A stretch of 7,983 nt of DNA from assembly GCA_002414705.1 (NCBI GenBank), contig DIAL01000161.1, positions 40,644-48,626 on the forward strand. Reading direction: 5' to 3'. Under the pieces are notes generated by a model. The model had not been told where the DNA came from, ran no database searches, and was given only the letters and a program-made list of their open reading frames with translations. The DNA is from Flavobacteriaceae bacterium UBA5079 (GTDB taxonomy: Bacteria > Bacteroidota > Bacteroidia > Flavobacteriales > Flavobacteriaceae). Numbering within the stretch: position 1 is the stretch's first letter; every line of letters starts with the position of its first letter. Positions 1 through 7,400 of the stretch are shown here, piece after piece. The position numbers were made by a program, and so were the translations under genes.

Positions 1-1176
1 AAAAACACCAGCCATACCCACTAATGTGAAATTACTTTCGGAAACTGAAAAACCTAAACCGCAATGATTAATAATTTTAGCAATACAGTTACCCATAATA
101 CTTCCCATAAATAATGCAGGTGCAAAAATACCACCAACACCGCCTGCACCAAAAGTAATGGCACTAGCAATAATTTTAAAAAAAACCAAGCCTGCTAATA
201 GCCCAATAACAACCCAGATATTGGTTAGGTCTAAATGCAAGGAATTATTTACCAGTGCTTTTTCAGGATTACCAGCAATTAAATTGTTCATCACATCAAA
301 ACCTTCTCCATAAAGAGGAGGAATAAAGTAAATAAGTACACCTATGGCACTACCACCAACAAGAATTCTGTACCAAGCGGATTTTATTTTGTCGAAAAGT
401 TTCTGAATACGCTCATATATTTCTGTAAAATACATAGATGTAAAACCAGCAAAAATTCCCAAAATAATATAAAATGGTACATCGGAAACGGAAAAACCGT
501 CTTTAATATCGAAGGGTAATAAGACATCATTTCCAAAGAAAAAATACGAGGTAAAAATAGCCGATAATGATGCTAATAATAATGGCAGCATAGACGCAAT
601 AGTCAAATCTAAACTAAATACCTCAATGGCAAAAATAATGGCAGCAACAGGCGCTTTAAAAATTGAAGACATAGCACCAGCAGCAGCACAACCTATTAAT
701 AAGGTTTTAGTTTTTTGGTTAACATGAAACAGTTTAGAAATATTGGAACTTATAGCGGCTCCTGTTGCAACTGTTGGCCCTTCCAGACCAACAGAGCCTC
801 CAAATCCTACCGTAATTGGAGCCGTTAAAAATGAACCAAACATTTGATACCTTTTAATAATGCCTTTTCGTTTGGCAATAGCATATAGCGTGGAAGGAAT
901 TCCATGACTTACTTTGTTCCGAATAACATATTTTATAATAAGGTATACTAACGTAAAACCTATAATTGGAAATAAGAAATAAAATGCATGGTGATAGTAT
1001 TTTACTAAATTACCTTCTAGTAAATGCTGAATAAAATGCGTTAAATTTTTAAGAATAACCGCTCCAACTCCAGATGTAAAACCAACAAGTATACTTAATA
1101 GATATATAAATTGCTTATTTGAAACGTGCTTGGCACGCCAAATTAAAAGGCGTTTAAAAAGGGTTCTTTTAGGCAT
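1..1176 (-). CDS. ClC-family chloride channel/transporter (3' end outside window)
   Basis: This gene encodes a polytopic inner-membrane protein for chloride movement across the cytoplasmic membrane. I translated 392 codons from the ATG at 1176 to the window edge with no stop, so the C-terminus is missing: the last core helices and any cytoplasmic CBS domains. Family signatures appear in order: SHGIP at residues 90-94 (the GSGIP selectivity position), GSVGLEGP at 127-134 with the gating glutamate E132, the APVAAIIFAIEV helix at 175-186, and GGIFAP at 348-353. E132 is kept, but the internal proton glutamate (E203 of E. coli ClC-ec1) aligns with V186, as in ClC channels, so passive conduction is more likely than H+/Cl- exchange. 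The serine of GSGIP is replaced by H91. The start is firm because an in-frame stop lies eight codons upstream. The ATG overlaps the end of the TPR gene by 8 bases, so it is probably translated from the same mRNA. Family certain; channel mode inferred. Confidence 0.95.
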   Translation of the reverse strand, partial: MPKRTLFKRLLIWRAKHVSNKQFIYLLSILVGFTSGVGAVILKNLTHFIQHLLEGNLVKYYHHAFYFLFPIIGFTLVYLIIKYVIRNKVSHGIPSTLYAIAKRKGIIKRYQMFGSFLTAPITVGFGGSVGLEGPTVATGAAISSNISKLFHVNQKTKTLLIGCAAAGAMSSIFKAPVAAIIFAIEVFSLDLTIASMLPLLLASLSAIFTSYFFFGNDVLLPFDIKDGFSVSDVPFYIILGIFAGFTSMYFTEIYERIQKLFDKIKSAWYRILVGGSAIGVLIYFIPPLYGEGFDVMNNLIAGNPEKALVNNSLHLDLTNIWVVIGLLAGLVFFKIIASAITFGAGGVGGIFAPALFMGSIMGNCIAKIINHCGLGFSVSESNFTLVGMAGVF

Positions 1177-1990
1177 TGTCTTGGTGCAATTGCAATTTTA
1201 GTGCATGTAAATCTTCTAAATAAATTTGTCTTAAGGTTTCAACATAAGGTCTGTTGTTAAAATAACCTTGTTTAAATTCATCAATAGCTGTATTTATTAA
1301 TTCTTCTGCCAATTCAATTTTTCCTTGTTGTTGCGCTATTAAAGCCATATAATATTTGGCATCTGCACTTAAATTTCTACCGTGTTCCAGTCGTTTTTCA
1401 AAATTATAAAGCGCTTTTTCATAATTTCCAGATTCATAATAGGCAATACCACGATATAAAAAAGCTGTGAGTTCTACCCAATCTTCACCAGACTCTTCTA
1501 TTTCTTGATGGATATATTTGTCAAAATACAGGATGGAATTGTCATAATCCTTTAATCCTAAATAGGCAATGCCTCGCCAATAATCGACACTGTGTCCTTG
1601 TGGCTGATCGGTAAAATTTGGTGTTAAGGTATCTGACGTATCAAAATCGGCAATAGCTTTTTTATAATCTCGGTAAAACCATAAATATAAATAACCACGC
1701 CAAGGAATACGCGTTACAGAATCTAAAAGAACCGCTTTATCATATTGCGCTTTCCATTCGTGAGGCATACCACGTTTTAAATATGCAACAGAAAGTTCGT
1801 AAACAGCTTGCTCGTATGTAGAATCTATTTCAATAGCGCGTGCAATACCATTGATGCTACCTGCTGAACCTTGACCAAAATTGGTAACGCCAAAACTGTA
1901 TGCTTCTTCCGCCTTTTCACGTTTGGTTTGACATGAAAACAGACAAAGAATTACAAAAATATTAAGGTATAATTTCAATAATCTCGCCAT
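1169..1990 (-). CDS. TPR-repeat lipoprotein
   Basis: This is a predicted lipoprotein of 273 residues made almost wholly of tetratricopeptide repeats. The N-terminus has a short basic region (R3, K6), a hydrophobic core, and a lipobox LFSC ending at C20, so signal peptidase II cleavage and lipid anchoring on the periplasmic side are expected. About six TPR-like units follow, roughly at residues 27-60, 61-94, 95-128, 134-167, 174-207 and 209-242. The clearest are the fourth and fifth (YWRGIAYLGLKDYDNSI and LYRGIAYYESGNYEKAL). TPRs bind proteins, but nothing here identifies the partner, so the function is unknown. The ATG at 1990 is supported by the signal peptide and by an in-frame stop two codons upstream. 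The gene begins inside the 3' end of the upstream membrane-protein gene (29-base overlap) and ends inside the start of the ClC gene (8-base overlap), which suggests one transcript. Outer-membrane placement is possible but not shown. Confidence 0.9.
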   Translation of the reverse strand: MARLLKLYLNIFVILCLFSCQTKREKAEEAYSFGVTNFGQGSAGSINGIARAIEIDSTYEQAVYELSVAYLKRGMPHEWKAQYDKAVLLDSVTRIPWRGYLYLWFYRDYKKAIADFDTSDTLTPNFTDQPQGHSVDYWRGIAYLGLKDYDNSILYFDKYIHQEIEESGEDWVELTAFLYRGIAYYESGNYEKALYNFEKRLEHGRNLSADAKYYMALIAQQQGKIELAEELINTAIDEFKQGYFNNRPYVETLRQIYLEDLHALKLQLHQDNA

Positions 1991-2510
1991 GTTCTATTCT
2001 ATAGGATATATACATATATGAATCCCGATAATCATCAAAAAGATAATTTGGATTCCACGTTTTAAGTTCAGTTGTTAGTTGAAATAACTGATCAACTAAA
2101 TCCTTATTAAATGTTGAAGGGTTTAAATCTAAATCATTTTCATGAATCACGTAACGTCCAGCTTCCCCTTTACAATTTATAACAAATCGGATGTTTAAAT
2201 AACCGGAATCTGTATAGTTTTTGTTCTTGTAATTTGAAAGAATAAATTTTCGCAAACCATTTTTACCTTTGCTATACGTAGCGCGTTCTGGATTGTAATA
2301 TTGAAGAATATAGTTTTCATTACAAACTTCAAAACCTTCGCTTAACAAAGCGGTTTCAGGATCTATATATTCAACGTCATGCGTGTACTTTTTTTCAGGA
2401 ACGAACTTGTAGTTAAACATATAATACGCATATCCATATAAGGCAAAGAGCACAATAGTTAGCCCTAAAATAACATATAGAAAAATTTTAAAAATGCGCT
2501 TCCAGTTCAT
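1962..2510 (-). CDS. Single-pass membrane protein with TonB-C-like C-terminal domain
   Basis: I do not recognise a named gene. The 182-residue product has a basic N-terminus (K4, R5, K8), one hydrophobic segment at about residues 9-31, and a soluble remainder that should lie in the periplasm. Residues 103-182 resemble the compact TonB C-terminal fold seen in many Bacteroidota envelope proteins: a strand GYLNIRFVINCKGE (103-116), a helix (about 134-148), TWNP (151-154), then a strand pair ending in HGEIIEIIP. It lacks the long proline-rich linker of true TonB, so coupling to an outer-membrane receptor is doubtful. The resemblance is by eye only. The ATG at 2510 is supported by an in-frame TAA two codons upstream. 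It is first of three overlapping genes, followed by the TPR lipoprotein and ClC, and follows the aspS terminator closely. C62 and C113 could form a disulfide. Gene certain, domain assignment moderate, function unknown. Confidence 0.82.
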   Translation of the reverse strand: MNWKRIFKIFLYVILGLTIVLFALYGYAYYMFNYKFVPEKKYTHDVEYIDPETALLSEGFEVCNENYILQYYNPERATYSKGKNGLRKFILSNYKNKNYTDSGYLNIRFVINCKGEAGRYVIHENDLDLNPSTFNKDLVDQLFQLTTELKTWNPNYLFDDYRDSYMYISYRIEHGEIIEIIP

Positions 2511-2524
2511 TAGTTAAAACTACT

Positions 2525-2555
2525 AAAAAAAATGTCCCGATAAGCTATCGAGACA
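2525..2555 (-). terminator. Intrinsic terminator of aspS
   Basis: On the minus strand a 10-bp stem (TGTCTCGATA / TATCGGGACA, one G-T pair) closes a 3-base loop at 2533-2555 and is followed directly by eight T residues (2532-2525). It begins 12 bases after the aspS stop codon. This is a classical Rho-independent terminator. The other strand also has a broken T-rich stretch after the stem, so weak bidirectional action is possible. The T-tract ends only 14 bases before the start codon at 2510. Confidence 0.88.
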
Positions 2556-2567
2556 ATTTTTAAATTT

Positions 2568-4322
2568 TTATGATTTTAAGTTCAGTTTTAAACTTAATTC
2601 TTCTAATTGTTTATTGTCTAGTGGAGCAGGAGCATCTATCATGACATCGCGACCTGAATTATTTTTTGGAAACGCAATAAAATCTCTAATAGTTTCCTGG
2701 CCACCTAAAATGGCTACCAGTCTATCAAGTCCAAAGGCTAAACCACCATGAGGTGGTGCGCCATATTCAAAAGCATCCATTAAAAATCCAAATTGCGCTT
2801 TAGCTTCTTCTTCAGAAAAACCTAAATGTTTCAGCATAATTGCTTGTGTTGCTTTGTCATGAATACGAATAGAGCCACCTCCAATTTCGTTTCCATTTAA
2901 TACCAAATCATAAGCATTGGCTTTTACATCTCCTGGATTTGTATCTAATAATTCAATTTGCCCTGGTTTAGGAGAGGTGAAAGGGTGATGCATAGCATGG
3001 TAATGACCCGTTTCTTCATCTAGTTCCAATAATGGAAAATCTATAACCCAAAGCGGTGCAAATACTTTAGGATCTCTTAATCCTAATTGTTCTGCTAATT
3101 CCATACGTAAGGCACTTAATTGGGCACGAACTTTATTAGTTGGGCCAGAAAGTACACAAACTAAATCGCCAGCTTTGGCACCTGTTTTTTCGGCCCATTT
3201 TGCTAAATCGTCTTGATCGAAAAATTTATCGACAGATGATTTGTAGGTTCCGTCATCATTACAGCGACTGTAAACCATGCCTAAAGCACCAATTTGTGGA
3301 CGTTTTACCCAATCAATCAGTTTATCAATTTCTTTTCTAGTGTAACTATTTCCTCCAGGAACTGCAATACCTACAACTAATTCAGCATCATTAAATACCC
3401 CAAAATCTTTATGTTGTGCTACATCATTTAACTCGCCAAATTCCATTCCGAAACGAATATCTGGTTTGTCATTTCCGTATAAGCGCATGGCATCGTCATA
3501 TAACATTCTTGGAAATTTTTCCACTTCTACACCATTCACTTCTTTTAATAAATGACGTGTTAAGTTTTCAAAAACATTTAATATGTCTTCTTGCTCTACA
3601 AATGCCATTTCGCAGTCTATTTGCGTGAATTCTGGTTGTCTGTCTGCGCGTAAATCTTCATCTCTAAAACACTTTACAATCTGAAAGTATTTATCCATGC
3701 CACCAACCATTAATAGTTGTTTGAATGTTTGTGGACTTTGTGGAAGTGCGTAAAACTCACCTTCGTTCATTCTGGATGGCACAACAAAATCGCGAGCACC
3801 TTCTGGTGTCGATTTTATTAAATATGGTGTTTCTACTTCAATGAAACCATCGTTAGATAGAAAGTTTCTTACTTCTTGAGCTACTTTTGCTCTGAAAATC
3901 AAACTATTTTTTACAGGATTACGACGAATATCTAAATAGCGATATTTCATACGTATGTCTTCGCCACCATCGGTTTTATCTTCTATAGTAAAAGGAGGTA
4001 AAAGTGATTCGTTTAATATATCCAATTTAGAAACCAAAATTTCAATATCACCTGTTGGAATATTCGCATTTTTAGAAGCACGCTCAATAACGGTTCCTGT
4101 AACTTGAATGACGAATTCACGACCTAGCTTTTGAGCTTTATCCATCATGGCTTTTGGCGTGCGTTCTTCATCAAAAACTAATTGGGTAATACCGTAACGG
4201 TCGCGTAAATCCACCCAAACAATAAAACCTTTATCGCGTGATTTTTGTACCCAACCAGAAAGGGTTACTTCGGTATTGATATGTGATGCTCGTAATTCAC
4301 CACAGGTATGACTTCTGTACAT
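2568..4322 (-). CDS. aspS: Aspartyl-tRNA synthetase
   Basis: This cytoplasmic class II synthetase activates aspartate with ATP and charges tRNA-Asp. The protein is 584 residues against about 590 in E. coli, and is complete. An N-terminal OB-fold anticodon-binding domain (about 1-110) contains [11 protein letters not shown] and VDLRDRYG. The catalytic domain holds motif 1 (about 153-167), the LPQSPQ element (193-198), motif 2 ([18 protein letters not shown], 219-236, with R220), and motif 3 ([14 protein letters not shown], 521-534, with R534). The bacterial GAD insertion occupies about 290-420. [12 protein letters not shown] (477-488) is also intact. K31 sits where E. coli has L30 and the non-discriminating Pseudomonas enzyme has H31, so strict tRNA-Asp specificity cannot be read from this residue. 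The gene has its own near-consensus promoter (4361-4390), a roughly 30-base leader with a perfect inverted repeat, and its own terminator, so it is probably monocistronic. The start matches the usual [11 protein letters not shown]-terminus. Confidence 0.98.
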   Translation of the reverse strand: MYRSHTCGELRASHINTEVTLSGWVQKSRDKGFIVWVDLRDRYGITQLVFDEERTPKAMMDKAQKLGREFVIQVTGTVIERASKNANIPTGDIEILVSKLDILNESLLPPFTIEDKTDGGEDIRMKYRYLDIRRNPVKNSLIFRAKVAQEVRNFLSNDGFIEVETPYLIKSTPEGARDFVVPSRMNEGEFYALPQSPQTFKQLLMVGGMDKYFQIVKCFRDEDLRADRQPEFTQIDCEMAFVEQEDILNVFENLTRHLLKEVNGVEVEKFPRMLYDDAMRLYGNDKPDIRFGMEFGELNDVAQHKDFGVFNDAELVVGIAVPGGNSYTRKEIDKLIDWVKRPQIGALGMVYSRCNDDGTYKSSVDKFFDQDDLAKWAEKTGAKAGDLVCVLSGPTNKVRAQLSALRMELAEQLGLRDPKVFAPLWVIDFPLLELDEETGHYHAMHHPFTSPKPGQIELLDTNPGDVKANAYDLVLNGNEIGGGSIRIHDKATQAIMLKHLGFSEEEAKAQFGFLMDAFEYGAPPHGGLAFGLDRLVAILGGQETIRDFIAFPKNNSGRDVMIDAPAPLDNKQLEELSLKLNLKS

Positions 4323-4335
4323 AATTTGTTGTTTT

Positions 4336-4352
4336 TACACCTGTAAGGTGTA
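4336..4352 (-). promoter_or_regulatory. Perfect inverted repeat in the aspS leader
   Basis: TACACCT and AGGTGTA form a perfect 7-bp inverted repeat around a 3-base centre. It lies 13 bases upstream of the aspS ATG and just downstream of the predicted transcription start. It could be an operator (its position would block initiation) or a small hairpin in the mRNA leader. It lacks a following T-run on the minus strand, so it is not a terminator. The symmetry is seen directly; any regulatory role is inference. Confidence 0.5.
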
Positions 4353-4360
4353 TGCGGATG

Positions 4361-4390
4361 CAAATTTAAGCAAGTTAACCGATTATCAAA
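4361..4390 (-). promoter_or_regulatory. Bacteroidota-type promoter of aspS
   Basis: On the minus strand, TTTG (4390-4387) is followed after 18 bases by TAAATTTG (4368-4361). These match the -33 TTTG and -7 TAnnTTTG elements used by the primary sigma factor of Bacteroidota at an accepted spacing. The predicted start is about 4353-4356, giving a leader of some 30 bases before the aspS ATG at 4322. It lies directly after the terminator of the RND gene, so aspS can be transcribed independently. Confidence 0.78.
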
Positions 4391-4391
4391 T

Positions 4392-4420
4392 AAAAAAGCC
4401 TCAACATTTGTTAAGGCTTT
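4392..4420 (-). terminator. Intrinsic terminator of the RND permease gene
   Basis: On the minus strand, AAAGCCTTAAC pairs with GTTGAGGCTTT (11 bp with one T-G pair) around the loop AAAT. A run of T residues overlaps the stem end and continues to 4392. It sits 60 bases past the RND stop codon (4482-4480). On the plus strand the stem is not followed by a comparable T-run, so it acts for the minus-strand gene. The rest of the gap to the stop codon (4421-4479) shows no further recognisable element. Confidence 0.9.
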
Positions 4421-4479
4421 CTGCTATTAGTCAATCTTTTATTTGAGAGTATAAGAATTGGCTTTAAATACGTTGCTGT

Positions 4480-7400
4480 TTAATTATTATTTCTTCTAAA
4501 CCACATTTTTAATTGCATGGATAAAAAGAATAAAACAGGTACTACTATTAGAGTTAAAAATGTAGCTATTAGTAATCCGTAAATTACGGTCCACGCTAAT
4601 GGTCCCCAGAATACTACATTATCTCCACCCATATAGATATTAGGGTTTAATTCACTAAATAAGGTGAAAAAATTTATATTTAATCCAATAGCAAGAGGCA
4701 CTAAACCAAGTATGGTTGTAATGGCTGTTAACAATACTGGACGTAAACGTGCTTTGCCTGCTCGTACTATACTTTCAAATAAATCCTCTTTGCTTAAGTT
4801 TTCAGAATTATCTAAATCAAGTTCATGTTTCTTTCTGTCTATTAATAATTGCGCATAATCCAGTAATACCACACCATTATTTACAACAATACCTGCCAAA
4901 GAAATAATACCTACCATAGTCATCATAATAACAAAGGCGCTTCCCGTAATTACAATACCACCAAATACACCTATAAGGCTTAAAAATATAGCTAGCATGA
5001 TAATGGTTGGTTTTGAAATGGAATTAAATTGAAAGATTAAGATGAAGAAAATTAACCCTAAACCTGTGAAAAAGGCACCCATTAAAAATACCATTTGCTT
5101 ATTCTGCTCTTCAATTTGACCCGTATAATCAATATGAATATTTTTAGGAAGGTTTTTGTAACTCTTCATTTCATTTTGAATCTGCGTTACAATAGCGCCT
5201 GCATCTGTAAATCCAGGCGAAAGTGCAGAATAAACAGTAACCACACGCTTGGTGTCTTTATGTTTAATAGCACTAAAACTAGAATTGTTTTCATGTTTTG
5301 TAACCGCAGAAACAGGGATGCTTTTTAGTTGTCCTGTATTGTCCCTAAACGTAATGTTCTGATTAAATAATGCACTTGTATTGTAGCGATTTTCTTCATT
5401 AAAACGTACGTAAATATCAAAGTCATCTCCATCTTCTTTGTAAATACCAGCTTTTGATCCGAAAATGGAATTACGTAATTGTTGTCCTACTAATGAGGCA
5501 CTAATACCTAACTCACCAGCTTTTTCTCTGTCAATAGTAACACGCATGGATGGCTTGTCCTTATTGACATCAATTTTTAATTCATCTATACCTTGAATAT
5601 TTTTGGTATTAATGAATTCGCGCATATTTTCGGCTGTATTAATGAGTTCGTCATAGTCATCACCTTCTATTTCAATATTAATTGGTGCACCTGCAGGTGG
5701 TCCATTGGCATCTTTTTCAACGGAAATCAAAACACCTGGATAAATGCCTACTAAAGCTTCTTGTACTTTTTGACGTAGCAATTCACTATCCTCACCACGA
5801 CGGTATTTATATTCGCGCATGGAAGCTGTAATTTTAGCCTTATGCGGCATTTCTGCTGATGAACCACTATCTGTTTGCGGATTTCCAGCACCTTCACCAA
5901 CTTGCGAAACAGCGCTTTCTACCATATAGTTATAATCACCTTCACGATATTGCTCGTCATTAACAACGGTGTAAACTCGTTTCTCAATTTCTTGTGTAAT
6001 AGCATTTGTTTTTTCAATGGCAGTTCCTTGCGGATACTCTACGTAAACAACAATTTGATTGGGCTTATTATCTGGGAAAAATTCAACTTTGGTCCGTTGT
6101 GTGGCTAACGAAACAACAAAAGCGCCAATTGAAACAAATAATAATACAATTGTAACAACGGAAATTATATATGGTTTTTTTCCTGATAAAGCCCAACGCA
6201 GTTGGCTTTCATACCAACGCTCTAATTTCACCAATGTTTTTGTTTGGAAATTATTTGCCCATTTACGTAGAAATAATCTGTAAACCCATTGCATAACAGC
6301 AGTTAAAACCATGAGTGTTCCTAATCCTCGGTATTCGCCACCAAAAACAAGTATTAATAGTCCAATACCAGCAATTATTGATGTGTTCCGGATAATTTTC
6401 TTAAGAGGCATATCTTTATCTTCGGTACTCATAAATTGCGAGACTAAAACCGAGTTAAAGAAAATAGCCACAAATAAAGAAGATCCTAAAACAACGGAAA
6501 GTGTTATTGGTAAAATCATCATAAATTGCCCCATTATTCCTGGCCATAAACCTAAAGGAATAAAGGCGGCTACTGTTGTTGCTGTAGAAATAATAATAGG
6601 AAATGCAATTTCACCAATACCTTTTTTAGCAGCTTCCATTCGGCTCATACCTTCCTCGTCCATTAAACGATACACGTTTTCAACCACCACGATACCATTA
6701 TCTACCAACATTCCGAGACCCATAATTAATCCGAAAAGCACCATGGTATTTAAACTTTGTCCAAGAAGATTTAATATCATGAGCGACATAAACATGGACA
6801 TGGGAATTGCAAACCCAACAAAAATGGCATTCTTGAACCCTAAAAAGAACATTAGAACCATGACTACCAGAATAACACCAAAAATAATGTTGTTTACTAA
6901 ATCATCTACTTGTCCGATAGTTACAGGTGATTGATCGTTGGCAATTGTTACTCTTAAATCCTGTGGAAATTTATTATCAATAGCTTCTTGAACAATAACT
7001 TTAATTTGGTCAGCAGCATCCACCATATTTTTACCAGCACGTTTTTTAACGTCTAGCATAACAACTGGTTTGCCAAACTCTCTAGCAAACGTTGTTTTGT
7101 CTTCTTCGTGAAACGTTACAGTTGCAACATCCTTTAAGTAAATAGCTTTGCCTTTTTCGGCTTTAACAACAAAATTTTCTAGTTGGTCTGGAGAATCAAT
7201 TTCACCAAGAATACGAATAGTCCTGCGCTGACCACTGGTTTTTAAGTTTCCAGCAGACATGGTGATATTTCCGTTATTTATGGCGCCAATAATGTCGTTA
7301 AAAGTAACATCTGCAGCCATCATTTTGTAAATATCTACGGCTACTTCAACTTCTTTGTCTTGAGCACCACGAATATCAACTTTCTTTATTTCTAATAAAT

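Noticed and set aside
1901..1933. Surface-export signal after the lipoprotein cysteine
   Set aside because: The residues after C20 (QTKREKAEE) are charged but do not clearly match the acidic Bacteroidota lipoprotein export signal placed directly after the cysteine.
2511..2640. Promoter for the three-gene operon
   Set aside because: TAGTTTTA and TAAGTTTA resemble the -7 element but lack the final G, and neither has a TTTG at the right distance, so no promoter is called.
3140..3628. Two plus-strand open frames of 66 and 70 codons opposite aspS
   Set aside because: They are antisense to conserved synthetase coding sequence, with no family resemblance or promoter, so they are chance open frames.
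4336..4345. CopY/BlaI-type operator upstream of aspS
   Set aside because: TACACCTGTA fits TACAnnTGTA, but the match is short, there is no regulator gene nearby, and aspS is not a known target. Only the inverted repeat itself is reported.
6311..6934. 207-residue open frame on the plus strand
   Set aside because: It lies wholly antisense to the RND permease, has a low-complexity serine/isoleucine/lysine-rich composition typical of a reverse-strand shadow, and shows no recognisable motif.
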